33,209 nucleotides of DNA from Pseudomonadota bacterium (GTDB lineage Bacteria; Desulfobacterota; Desulfobulbia; Desulfobulbales; SURF-16). Positions 16,026 through 25,519 of this stretch are shown here, one piece after another (the first letter of the stretch is position 1; each line of letters starts with the position of its first letter). A program made the position numbers and the translations under genes. Under the pieces are notes generated by a model. The model had not been told where the DNA came from. It saw only the letters and a list, made by a program, of their open reading frames with translations, and made no database searches. The stretch is from assembly GCA_030597865.1 (NCBI GenBank), contig JAUVQZ010000003.1, forward strand, positions 1 to 33,209, in the 5' to 3' direction.

Positions 16026-19000
16026 ATGAGCAACATGCTAGATGACCAACAAAAGATACTCGTTGTGGATGACAATCCAGTTATTCTGAAGCTGATGACG
16101 AATTTTCTGGCTGAGCGCCAAGGGCATCATGTGCTCACCGCCGCAAATGGCCTGGAGGCCCTTGAGATACTCGAAGATTTTGTGCCGGATGTCATTTTTG
16201 TTGACTGGATAATGAACAAAATTTCCGGGGATCAACTGTGTAGAATCATTCGCAGCAAGCCGCAGTTGCAAGACTGCTTTTTGGTGATTCTTTCATCCAT
16301 GGCCGCTGAGGCAGAGGCCGACTTGCTTGCTGTTGGGGCAGACGCCTACATTGCCAAGGGGCCTTTCAAAAGAACAGCGCAGCATATCCAGACTTTGTTG
16401 GAGGAAGTGGCCCTCAAAACGGCAAAGGATTTCTCGCAAACCATACTGGGTCTGGATGAAGTCCACCAACGGCAGGCTACCCAAGAATTGTTGAGGCGCA
16501 ATAGGCATCACGAGCTTATTTTGCAAAACATCTCTGATGGAATTATCGAACTGGCATCAGATACCGGCATCATCGATTTGAGTCAAGGATCCCGCGTTAT
16601 TTTTGCGAACCAGGCTGCCTGCCGATTTATTGGCGGCAGCGAGGAAAAATTGTTGGCCTCCCGTTTAACGGAGCATCTAAGTGATGCAGATCAAAAGAGG
16701 CTTGAGGGAATATTAGCCGGCATTAAGGACCAACCCGTAACCCTTGGGGATGATCAGCCATTGTTGGTCAATGGTAGATATTTGAGCGTTATTTTCATCC
16801 CCTTTGTCGACAACCAAGAGAAATATGTCATTGGCGTATTGCGGGATATTACCGCCAAGAAAAAGGCTGAGATCGCCTTAGAAAAAAGTGGCCAACGTCT
16901 GCAGCTGGCAACTGAAGATGCTAAAAGAAAGGAATATTTGCTGCAAAGTATTATCACCTCCGCACCGGTGGGCATCAGCCTGGCCGTTGGTCGCAAGATC
17001 TACTGGGCCAACGAGAAGCTCAGCGAGATTACCGGCTACTCTGCGGAAGAATTACAGGGCCTGAGTGCCCGCATGTTCTATGTCAACGATGAAGAGTTTG
17101 AACGGGTTGGTCAGGAAATATACGGCTCAATAGAAAAGCACGGTACAGGCGCGGCAGAAACGCAATGGCAGCGCAAAGACGGTTCGATCATTGATGTTCT
17201 TTTAAATGCCAGCAGTGTTGATCTTCAGGATTTTACAGACAGTGTCACCTTCACCGTCCTTGATGTCACTCAGCAAAAAAAGGCCGAGCGTGCCCTGCAT
17301 GACAGCGAGCAACGGCTGCAGCTGGCCCTGGAGGGCGCCGATCTAGGCATGTGGGACTGGGATATTCAGAGCGGCAGCATTTACTATAGCCCCCGCTATC
17401 TCTCCATGCTGGGCTATGGCCCCACAGAGCTGCCCCATACCCTGGCCACCTGGGAAGGCCTCCTTCATCCAGATGACCTGCAGCCCACCAGGCAACATCT
17501 TCTCGACTGTCTGGCCCAAGAACCCTCCCGCTGGAGCCTGGAGTTTCGCCTGCGGGCCAAGGATGGTGGCTACCTGTGGATCCTCGGTCGCGGTCAGGTG
17601 GTTGACTATGGACCGGACGGCAGCCCGCTCAGGGCCGCAGGAACCCACCTCGATATCACGGATCATAAGAGGGCGGACGAGGCCTTGAAGAAGTCAGCCC
17701 GGGAGTGGTCGGCTGCCATGGATGCCTCTGACGATATCATCTATCTCCTGGATATGGAGCGCCGCATCCTCCGGGCCAACAGGGCCTTCTGCCGGATCAC
17801 AGGCACCACGGAAGAGGCCCTCATTGGCCGGTATATTGTCGATATTATGCATTTGCAGCAGGAGGAGAAGAGGCTTTGTCCTATCTGTCGGATCCAGGAG
17901 GGAAAACGGGATGCGGAGATTATCTTGGAGGCGAATGATCCAGATAATCCCACCAGCTTCCCGCTTCGGGTAGTTGTCAGGGTGGTCCGGGGTGACCAGG
18001 GCCAGCCCATAAGTATGCTGATGAATCTCCATGACCTGAGCAGCCAGCGACAGATTGAGGAATCGTTACGGCGCAGCAAGGAGGAGTGGGAGAAGACCTT
18101 TGACTCCATGAGCGATATCGTTACCATTCAGGACAGGGATATGCGCATTGTCCGGGCCAACAGGGCGGCCCACGATATGCTGGGGGCAGAGTTAGGAGAT
18201 CTCAATGGCCAGCTCTGCTACCGGCTTTTTTCCGGCACCACCACACCCTGTTCCGGCTGCCCTGAGGTCGACACCCTTAACAGCCGCGAGTCCCATTCGG
18301 CCATTATCCGCCATGAAAAGCTAGGAAAGATTTTTCTCGTTTCATCCAGCCCCATCCTTGATGACAATAAGGAGGTGCAGTACCTGGTCCATGTTGCCAA
18401 GGACATCACCGAGCAGAGACGTCTTGAAGAACAACAGGATATGCTCTACAGCCTCATTCAGCAGTCCAATGACGCCATCTATGTCATTGATCCGGTCAGC
18501 GCCGACATCCTCTTTGTCAACCGCCAGGGCCTTGAGAATCTTGGCTATGGGTGCGATGAGATGGTGAACCTGACCATCTACGACATCGCCCATCGGCTGG
18601 CAAGCGAGGAGGATTGGCAGCAAAGTCTGGCGACGATCAGGAGGCACGGTACCTATCTCTTTGAGACCAGCCAGAGGAGGAAGGATAATTCCCTGCTGCC
18701 GGTGGAGGTCAATGCCCGGGTCAGCCGCTATAACGGCCAGGATTTTGTCGTTGCCGTGGTGCGCGACATCAGCGAGCGCAAGAGGGCCGCGGAAAAGGTG
18801 CTCCAGGAGAAGAATAAGCTGGAGGCCGTGGTCTCGGCCCTGGGCAGCGGTCTTACCTTCCAGGATCGCCATTTCAGGGTTATTTACCAGAATAATGTCC
18901 ATAAAGAGATGCAGGGTGATCAGCTGGGGAAATTCTGTTATGAGGCCTATCATGGTCGGGATAAGGTCTGCCCGGGTTGCCTGCTGGCCAAATGTTTTGT

Positions 19001-20297
19001 CGATGGTAAGCTTCATCAGCATGAAGTTGCCATGGACAAGGGTGGTGCCACCATCTACCTGGATATTTCAGCCAGCCCCTACCGGGATGGTAGTGGTGAG
19101 ATCATCGGCGGCGTGGAGAGCATCCGCGACATCACTGACCGCAAGGGGCTGGAGGCCCAGGTCCAGCAGGGCCAGAAGATGGAGGCCATGGGCACCCTGG
19201 CCGGCGGCATTGCCCATGACTTCAACAATATCCTGGCCGCCATCATGGGCTTTAATGAGATGGCCCTCCAGGACACGCCCGAGGACAACCCGATCCATCG
19301 GATGTTGAAACATGTGGCCAAGGGCGCGGAACGGGCCCGGGACCTGGTCCAGCAGATCCTCACCTTCAGCCGCAAGGCGGATCAGCACAAGGCCCCCATG
19401 CTCCTGCAGCCGGTCATCAAGGAGGTCTTAAAGCTGATGCGGGCCACCATACCCGCCACCATTGCCGTCAAGAGTAATATTGCCCCTGAGTGCGGCCTGG
19501 TTCTGGCCGATCCCACCCTGATCCACCAGTTGGTGATGAATCTCTGCACCAACTCCTATCATGCCATGCGGGAGACAGGCGGTCAGTTGTCCATCACTCT
19601 CCGCCCGCTGACGGTGGGCAGGGAGCTTGCTGAATCCATTGTGGATTTGCAGGAGGGCCCCTCTGTGCAGATCACGGTCAGCGACACCGGCCACGGCATG
19701 GAGCAGGCCACCCTTAAACGGATCTTTGAACCCTATTACACCACCAAGGCCCAGGGTGAGGGGACCGGCCTGGGTCTGGCTGTTGTCCACGGCATTGTCA
19801 CCGGTCTGGGCGGGGCAATCACCGTGGCCAGCGAGGTGGGGGGCGGTACCTCCTTCGATGTTTATTTGCCCCAGGCAGGAGAAGGGGAGCTCTGTGAAGT
19901 CCCTGGAAATAGTGGGGCTCTTGAGGGCCAGGGCCATATATTGCTGGTGGATGATGAAGAGGAGATCATCTCCTTTGGAAAGGAGATGCTTTCCCGTCTG
20001 GGCTATCAGGTCACCAGTTTTAACAGCAGTAGGGAGGCCCTGGAGGCCTTCAGGCAGAGTCCGAACGAATTTGAGCTGATCATCACCGACCAGACCATGC
20101 CTGAACTCACCGGCCTTGACCTGGCCCAGAGGATCATGGCGATACGGCCGGAGATGGCCATTCTTCTCATAAGCGGCTATAGTGTACAGGTGGATGCGGA
20201 GTCGTGCCGGGCCATGGGGCTCAGCGGTTATCTGAAAAAACCTTTTAATGGCTATGAGATGGGCGAGGCGGTAAGGAAGATTTTGAGCAGGGCCTAG
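16026..20297 (+). CDS. Hybrid sensor histidine kinase: REC - about 7 PAS - HisKA - HATPase_c - REC
   Basis: N-terminal REC 'KILVVDDNPVILKLM...VDWIMNKISGDQL'; PAS modules ending in D(I/V)T/S..K..E; HisKA 'MGTLAGGIAHDFNNILAAIMGF'; 'LVMNLCTNSYHAM', 'DTGHGM', 'GTGLGLAVVHGIV'; C-terminal REC 'ILLVDDEEEI...'. Confidence 0.95.
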   Translation: MSNMLDDQQKILVVDDNPVILKLMTNFLAERQGHHVLTAANGLEALEILEDFVPDVIFVDWIMNKISGDQLCRIIRSKPQLQDCFLVILSSMAAEAEADLLAVGADAYIAKGPFKRTAQHIQTLLEEVALKTAKDFSQTILGLDEVHQRQATQELLRRNRHHELILQNISDGIIELASDTGIIDLSQGSRVIFANQAACRFIGGSEEKLLASRLTEHLSDADQKRLEGILAGIKDQPVTLGDDQPLLVNGRYLSVIFIPFVDNQEKYVIGVLRDITAKKKAEIALEKSGQRLQLATEDAKRKEYLLQSIITSAPVGISLAVGRKIYWANEKLSEITGYSAEELQGLSARMFYVNDEEFERVGQEIYGSIEKHGTGAAETQWQRKDGSIIDVLLNASSVDLQDFTDSVTFTVLDVTQQKKAERALHDSEQRLQLALEGADLGMWDWDIQSGSIYYSPRYLSMLGYGPTELPHTLATWEGLLHPDDLQPTRQHLLDCLAQEPSRWSLEFRLRAKDGGYLWILGRGQVVDYGPDGSPLRAAGTHLDITDHKRADEALKKSAREWSAAMDASDDIIYLLDMERRILRANRAFCRITGTTEEALIGRYIVDIMHLQQEEKRLCPICRIQEGKRDAEIILEANDPDNPTSFPLRVVVRVVRGDQGQPISMLMNLHDLSSQRQIEESLRRSKEEWEKTFDSMSDIVTIQDRDMRIVRANRAAHDMLGAELGDLNGQLCYRLFSGTTTPCSGCPEVDTLNSRESHSAIIRHEKLGKIFLVSSSPILDDNKEVQYLVHVAKDITEQRRLEEQQDMLYSLIQQSNDAIYVIDPVSADILFVNRQGLENLGYGCDEMVNLTIYDIAHRLASEEDWQQSLATIRRHGTYLFETSQRRKDNSLLPVEVNARVSRYNGQDFVVAVVRDISERKRAAEKVLQEKNKLEAVVSALGSGLTFQDRHFRVIYQNNVHKEMQGDQLGKFCYEAYHGRDKVCPGCLLAKCFVDGKLHQHEVAMDKGGATIYLDISASPYRDGSGEIIGGVESIRDITDRKGLEAQVQQGQKMEAMGTLAGGIAHDFNNILAAIMGFNEMALQDTPEDNPIHRMLKHVAKGAERARDLVQQILTFSRKADQHKAPMLLQPVIKEVLKLMRATIPATIAVKSNIAPECGLVLADPTLIHQLVMNLCTNSYHAMRETGGQLSITLRPLTVGRELAESIVDLQEGPSVQITVSDTGHGMEQATLKRIFEPYYTTKAQGEGTGLGLAVVHGIVTGLGGAITVASEVGGGTSFDVYLPQAGEGELCEVPGNSGALEGQGHILLVDDEEEIISFGKEMLSRLGYQVTSFNSSREALEAFRQSPNEFELIITDQTMPELTGLDLAQRIMAIRPEMAILLISGYSVQVDAESCRAMGLSGYLKKPFNGYEMGEAVRKILSRA

Positions 20298-20316
20298 GCC
20301 CTGCGGCATTGAGATC

Positions 20317-21702
20317 ATGGCAATAATTCTTATCATAGACGACGACCAGGAGCTGGCCACCATGCTCTCCATGATGGTGCAGCGCCTGGGCCATGAGGCC
20401 GTGACGGCCGCGACCCTGGAGAGTGGGGTCATGAAGGCGGCTGAGGGCAGCTTTGATGTGGTATTTCTCGATGTCAGGATGCCGGATGGCAACGGCCTGG
20501 AGAGGATACCGGAGATTCGCAGCACGGCCTCGGCCCCGGAGGTTATCATCATCACCGGTGTTGGCGACAGGAGCGGTGCCGAGCTTGCCATCATGAACGG
20601 GGCCTGGGACTATATTGAAAAGGCCTCCCTGGCTAGGGACTTCGAACTCCCCCTGGCCCGGGCCCTCCAGTACCGGCAGGAGAAGGGCCACAAGACGCCG
20701 GTGGCCCTGGAGCGCAACGAGATCATCGGCAAGAGCCCTCGGCTCCAGGGTTGCCTTGATCTTGTGGCCCAGGCAGCGGCCAGTCTGACCAATGTCCTGA
20801 TCACCGGCGAGACCGGCACCGGCAAGGAGCTCTTTGCCAAGGCTATTCACCAGAATAGTGAGCGGTTCACAAAGAGTTTTGTGGTGGTGGACTGCGCGGC
20901 CCTGCCTGACAGCCTGGTGGAAGGCATGCTCTTTGGCCATGTCAAGGGCGCCTTCACCGGCGCTGAGCGGGATCAGGACGGCCTGATCAGGCAGGCAGAT
21001 AGGGGCACCCTCTTTCTTGATGAGGTGGGAGAACTGCCCCTTAACCTGCAAAAGGCCTTTTTGCGAGCCCTGCAGGAGCGTCGTTTCCGGCCCCTGGGTG
21101 GTAAGCAGGAGGTGAGCAGCGACTTCAGGCTGATTGCGGCAACCAACCGCGATCTCTCTGCCATGGTCAAGGAGGGCAGCTTCCGCCAGGACCTTCTCTA
21201 CCGCCTCAACTCCCTGCACATCAGTCTGCCTGCCCTGCACCAGCGCCTGGAGGATATCCGGCCCCTGGCCCTCTCCTTTATCACCCGGTTCTGCGAACAG
21301 TACCGGATCCCGGCCAAGGGCATCACCTCAGACTTTTTCGAGGCCCTGGAGGCCCACGACTGGCCCGGCAATGTCAGGGAGTTGAAAAACACCATTGAAC
21401 AGGTCCTGGCCAGGTCCGGAGATGATCCCAACCTCTTTGCCAATCATCTGCCCATTAATATCCGGGTCCGCTTAACCACCTCCCATCTGCCGCCCGATAC
21501 TCCCGGCCAGGAAGAGCCAGTCCTGGCAAGCCTGATTGGCGGCGACCTTCCCTCCCTGAAGGAGTTTCGCAACCAGGCCTATCAGGCCTATGCCCAGCAG
21601 CTCCATGGCCAGTATGGCCACGACATCAAGGAGGCCTGTCAGGTCTCCGGCCTCTCCCGCTCCCGCCTCTACGCCTTTCTCCAAGACCATAAAAAATCAT
21701 AG
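20317..21702 (+). CDS. Sigma-54-dependent NtrC-family response regulator (REC-AAA+-HTH)
   Basis: REC 'IILIIDDDQEL...VVFLDVRMPDGNGL'; GETGTGKE; GAFTGAERDQDGLIRQADRGTLFLDEVGE; C-terminal HTH 'DIKEACQVSGLSRSRLYAFLQ'. 19 bp after the hybrid kinase. Confidence 0.95.
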   Translation: MAIILIIDDDQELATMLSMMVQRLGHEAVTAATLESGVMKAAEGSFDVVFLDVRMPDGNGLERIPEIRSTASAPEVIIITGVGDRSGAELAIMNGAWDYIEKASLARDFELPLARALQYRQEKGHKTPVALERNEIIGKSPRLQGCLDLVAQAAASLTNVLITGETGTGKELFAKAIHQNSERFTKSFVVVDCAALPDSLVEGMLFGHVKGAFTGAERDQDGLIRQADRGTLFLDEVGELPLNLQKAFLRALQERRFRPLGGKQEVSSDFRLIAATNRDLSAMVKEGSFRQDLLYRLNSLHISLPALHQRLEDIRPLALSFITRFCEQYRIPAKGITSDFFEALEAHDWPGNVRELKNTIEQVLARSGDDPNLFANHLPINIRVRLTTSHLPPDTPGQEEPVLASLIGGDLPSLKEFRNQAYQAYAQQLHGQYGHDIKEACQVSGLSRSRLYAFLQDHKKS

Positions 21703-21765
21703 GCAGCACCTCTCCCCCTCTTCTGCCTGCTGATACCTTGCCTTATTCCCATCCCTACGTCCTGA

Positions 21766-21812
21766 AAAACAGGAGCACCTGTCCTTGTTTTCAGGACAGG
21801 TGCTCCTGTTTT
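21766..21812. terminator. 20-bp perfect inverted repeat, terminator-like stem-loop
   Basis: aaaacaggagcacctgtcct - tgttttc - aggacaggtgctcctgtttt. Confidence 0.75.
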
Positions 21813-21991
21813 CTGCGCCCCACCCCTTTGCCCCACCTCTTCGTGGTGGTCTACCTGCCTGATATTAAAAGAAATATTTGAAAAATATTAGCGCAGTCAT
21901 TGGTTGGCATGAATTTTCTATAAGGTACGGGGACAGGGGGGAGTTTACGTTTTTAGTTATAATGCTGAAGCATCGAGGGAGAGACGTTTTA

Positions 21992-22783
21992 ATGGCGGAA
22001 CAAACAACGAGTGAGAGTGAGATAGTAGAGGAATCTGCAGAGCATGGTGCCATGGGCGGCGAACTCACCGGGTTCAGTGTGTCCAGCCTTATGCAGATGC
22101 TTCAGGCCGATAACCGTACCATCCTGGCTGATATCAAAGGCAAAGGGCTGCAGTGTGGAATCATCTATTTTGCCGAGGGTGAGCCGATAGATGCATCGTG
22201 CGGCAGCTTAAAGGGGGACAGTGCAATTTTGGCAATGATTGAGTGGGAGTCGGTGAATATCAGCTTTCAGGCACCCCCCACAAAGCCGCCCGCCAAGACA
22301 GTGAAACACTCCTCCATGGGTCTTCTCATGGAAGGCATGAGGTTGCGGGATGAGCGCAATGTCGCTCAACCTGAAATACGTGAAGAACAGACAAATCAAA
22401 ACAGTAGAGAAGGGGACAACGAAATGGCTGGATTAAAACAGATGATGAAGGATATCGCCGATGAGATGGATGGCGTCATAGCGGTTGGTGTTGTGGGTTT
22501 GGATGGTATGACCATTGCCGCCCATAATCCCACCGGAGTTGACATGGATGTTATTTCGGCAAAATTTGCCATGGTTATGAAGCTTGTGGAAAAGTCTGTT
22601 GATGACCTGAAAAGTTTAGGAAATTTTGAAGAAAATCTTGTCCAGACTGCCAATTCCTGGATGCTCACCCGCTTTTTGGACAAGCAGTATTACTTGGCCT
22701 GCATCGTCAGCCGCGAGGGGACCCTTGGTAATGTCCGGCTGGTGGCCAAGAAGTATCTCGATCAGGTCCAACGCGCCCTGTAG
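21992..22783 (+). CDS. DUF4388 (PATAN-like) + Roadblock/LC7 fusion protein
   Basis: N-terminal 'GELTGFSVSSLMQMLQADNRTILADIKGKGLQCGIIYFAEGEPIDASCGSLKGDSAILAMIEW' is DUF4388-like. C-terminal 'DEMDGVIAVGVVGLDGMTIAAHNPTGVDMDVISAKFAMVMKL' is Roadblock-like. Confidence 0.8.
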   Translation: MAEQTTSESEIVEESAEHGAMGGELTGFSVSSLMQMLQADNRTILADIKGKGLQCGIIYFAEGEPIDASCGSLKGDSAILAMIEWESVNISFQAPPTKPPAKTVKHSSMGLLMEGMRLRDERNVAQPEIREEQTNQNSREGDNEMAGLKQMMKDIADEMDGVIAVGVVGLDGMTIAAHNPTGVDMDVISAKFAMVMKLVEKSVDDLKSLGNFEENLVQTANSWMLTRFLDKQYYLACIVSREGTLGNVRLVAKKYLDQVQRAL

Positions 22784-22826
22784 AGCTGTATACAACCGGA
22801 AATCTGAAAAAGTTTGAGGAGAGAAG

Positions 22827-23300
22827 ATGGCAACTGAAGAACAGAAAAAACAGAATATGATGCGGCTCATGACCCTGATGATCGGTGGCATGGCCAAGGC
22901 CCTTTATGACCTTTTTGGCGAAAGCGCCTTTGCCACCATGACAGAGGTGGGCAAGACCCTGCTCGCCATCATGGAGGATGAAATGGGCCTGGAGTTAGAC
23001 AGTGAAAACCCTGAAGAGGTTATCATGGAAATCGGCAGGATTTTCACCGATGAATTGGGTTTTGTCGCAGGCTTTGATGTGAAACGCGATGGCAACGACA
23101 TTATCTTGTCGGTGGACAGATGTGCCGGCTGGAACCTTACCCAGTCCATCATGAAGCTTGGGGTTGATGTGCCCTTTACCTGTCCGATCATGAATGTGGG
23201 CCAGGCAGCCCTATTAAAGATGGGCATCCATGCCCAGAAGAAAATCGCCCCCATTGAAGAGGTTCGTGGCTCAGCCATCACCTTCTCCATTATCGACTAA
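22827..23300 (+). CDS. conserved-looking hypothetical protein, possibly V4R-like
   Basis: 157-aa ORF with RBS (gaggagag), within the operon. 'VDRCAGW' and 'FTCPIMNVGQAALLKMG' are loosely reminiscent of V4R-like domains; family uncertain. Confidence 0.6.
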   Translation: MATEEQKKQNMMRLMTLMIGGMAKALYDLFGESAFATMTEVGKTLLAIMEDEMGLELDSENPEEVIMEIGRIFTDELGFVAGFDVKRDGNDIILSVDRCAGWNLTQSIMKLGVDVPFTCPIMNVGQAALLKMGIHAQKKIAPIEEVRGSAITFSIID

Positions 23301-23344
23301 GGGAGCAATCTTCGTCTCCAAGGGACAAAGACAGGTGAATCTCC

Positions 23345-24682
23345 ATGGCAGATGCTAGTCTCCAGACAGAGTCATGGCCGTTGGCCGGTGAAGCTCTCCA
23401 TGAAGAGCAGCCCATTTTCTCATGCCGGCCGGATTCCCTGTCCTTTGCCCAGGCAACATACTATCAGGATCTCCTCTATCGTACCCTGAAGATCGGGACA
23501 GAGCTTGAGTTTGCCCTGCCACAAAGGGTCAGGCGTGAGGATCTTGAAAAGGAGTTGACTGCTGAACTCAAGCCATCCCAGGATATGAACAACCTGGGAC
23601 GGCTTGGTGTTTTTGATATTTCCAAGGAACATTGCGGTATTGAGATTCGGGTGATCGGTCGCCATCCTCACTGGGATGCCCAGGTTCACCAGTACCGCCA
23701 GATCATGGCTCCCCTCTGGCGCAACAAGGTGCGCATGCGCCCTACCTGCGGTCTCCATTTTCACCTCCTTGGTGTCGGCCTCTCTGAACCGGTGCCGGAA
23801 ATCATTCTTGCCAATCTCTGGAACATCATGCGGCGCTATGGACCTGGCCTGAAATTTCTGACCAGCGGCGGTGAGTCCACGGCTGCCCTGTGCCGGCGAC
23901 GCCAGCATAATGCCCATCAGGAATTTATGCGCCGAGGCCCGGAGTCCCTCACCGTTGCGGAGATCCAGCAGCACCTCAAGAAAAGTTTCGACGTTCCTGA
24001 GCACCAAAACTTTTTCAACCTGGAGCATCTTCGTTTTAACGATAAGGGAGAGATTTCCACCTTCCATGTGGAGTTTCGTTTCCCGGATGGTGATCTCTCC
24101 CCCCTGTCCATCACTGCCAAGGTCTTTCTCTTTTTGGTCATGATGTTAAAGGCGGTGGAAATTTCAAAATTCGGCCTTCTCCATGTGGGCAAGACATCCC
24201 AGTGGCAACGCAAGAAAGAACTGTTGGACCTGATCAGCAATAATGACGGCAAGCTGGCCACCAGCGACACTGCGGCCTGTCTGCCATACCTTGACGAGTA
24301 CCGTCAAAACGCCTCAAGTTTATTACGATTTTTAAAATCAATCTTTATTCTTCTGGATAATCCCGCCGAGCTCATTCTCCAGTCCCTGGCTGAGAGCCCT
24401 ATATCCCTGCGGCGTCATAGGGGGCTTGACTGGCAACAGATCGATCAGGAGCTTCAGGGGCTGGTTGGCAGCGAGGAGAAGATGGATGAAGGTGATTACA
24501 AGCTCTGCAAAATAATTGAAATGGGCCTGGTGGAGCAAAAGGAAGATTTTCAGAGTTGGCTGGTCAGTGCCGCCTATCTCTGTAACTGTCCCCCTGAAGA
24601 GGTCAGCAAACGGCTGGAAAAATATGAGCGCCGCAACCCTATCTGGAGCCAGAAGTTGGGGTGTATGGTGTTTTTTCGATGA
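23345..24682 (+). CDS. Amidoligase-family (COOH-NH2 ligase, glutamine-synthetase-fold-like) protein
   Basis: 'KIGTELEFALP', 'HCGIEIRVIG', 'RMRPTCGLHFHLLGV', 'RRRQHN' match the amidoligase pattern (G-x-E-[IL]-E ... CGLHxH ... R) from memory. Confidence 0.75.
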   Translation: MADASLQTESWPLAGEALHEEQPIFSCRPDSLSFAQATYYQDLLYRTLKIGTELEFALPQRVRREDLEKELTAELKPSQDMNNLGRLGVFDISKEHCGIEIRVIGRHPHWDAQVHQYRQIMAPLWRNKVRMRPTCGLHFHLLGVGLSEPVPEIILANLWNIMRRYGPGLKFLTSGGESTAALCRRRQHNAHQEFMRRGPESLTVAEIQQHLKKSFDVPEHQNFFNLEHLRFNDKGEISTFHVEFRFPDGDLSPLSITAKVFLFLVMMLKAVEISKFGLLHVGKTSQWQRKKELLDLISNNDGKLATSDTAACLPYLDEYRQNASSLLRFLKSIFILLDNPAELILQSLAESPISLRRHRGLDWQQIDQELQGLVGSEEKMDEGDYKLCKIIEMGLVEQKEDFQSWLVSAAYLCNCPPEEVSKRLEKYERRNPIWSQKLGCMVFFR

Positions 24683-24718
24683 AAGATAAGAGAGGCCTTT
24701 TGGCATGAGGAGCAGGGA

Positions 24719-25504
24719 ATGTGTGGTTTAGCCGGGTGTCTTATCGGCGCAGGGGCAGGCCGGCAGGAGCGGGCGAGGATCAAGGAGATCTTCCTTGCCA
24801 ATCTCCTGGCCAATGAACAACGGGGCAGGGAGGCAACCGGCGTGGTTGCCTGCCAGAGGGATGGCTCTTTTTCCTATGAAAAGGGGGCCATGCCTGCCTC
24901 ATCCTTTGTTGAACAGGAGGGGTGTAAAAACTTCTTCAGCGAAAAAATATGCGGGGAAACCGTTATCCTGCTGGGCCATACCCGGGATCCAACCAAGGGC
25001 ACGGTGCATAATAACGACAATAACCACCCCATTGTGGTGGGGGAAACCGTGGGGATCCATAACGGGGTCATCTCCAACGATGATTCCATCTTTGTGACGC
25101 TGATGCAGGACGGCCAGGATCGGCCCAGGATCGGTTCGGTGGACAGTGAGGCCATTTTCGCCCTGTTGGATCAGGTAGATGCCAACCAGCCTCTTGCCGG
25201 GTTCTGCAAGGGGCTCCAGCAGGCAAGCAGCCAGCTCCTGGGTTCATTCACCACCCTGTTCTTTAACAGAAAGTTCCCCACGACACTTTTTTGTTTACGC
25301 TACGAGAATCCGATCTCGATCCATTATGATCAAGATCTTAAGAGCCTCTTTTTCTCTTCACGCTATGTCTTTTTGCGTAAAACCTTTGGTCGGGCGGTCA
25401 TCTCCCCGGGCATGCCCGGCCGGACAGGTTTTGTTTTTGAGGCTGAAAAAATGAAAACTCAGGGCAAGACGCCAACCCTTACCTTTGACCTAAGTCAGAA
25501 CTAA
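24719..25504 (+). CDS. Class II glutamine amidotransferase (Ntn hydrolase)
   Basis: MCGLAGCLIG (catalytic Cys2), 'NEQRGREATGVVA', 'LLGHTRDPTKGTVHNNDNNHPIVVGETVGIHNGVISND'. Confidence 0.9.
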   Translation: MCGLAGCLIGAGAGRQERARIKEIFLANLLANEQRGREATGVVACQRDGSFSYEKGAMPASSFVEQEGCKNFFSEKICGETVILLGHTRDPTKGTVHNNDNNHPIVVGETVGIHNGVISNDDSIFVTLMQDGQDRPRIGSVDSEAIFALLDQVDANQPLAGFCKGLQQASSQLLGSFTTLFFNRKFPTTLFCLRYENPISIHYDQDLKSLFFSSRYVFLRKTFGRAVISPGMPGRTGFVFEAEKMKTQGKTPTLTFDLSQN

Positions 25505-25519
25505 AATACAGAGGCAAAA

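Noticed and set aside
18342-19022. Minus-strand ORF inside the hybrid kinase gene
   Set aside because: Antisense to clear PAS domains; no recognisable motifs.
19428-21240. Minus-strand ORFs of 388 and 331 aa
   Set aside because: Antisense to HATPase/REC and NtrC AAA+ sequences with strong motif support.
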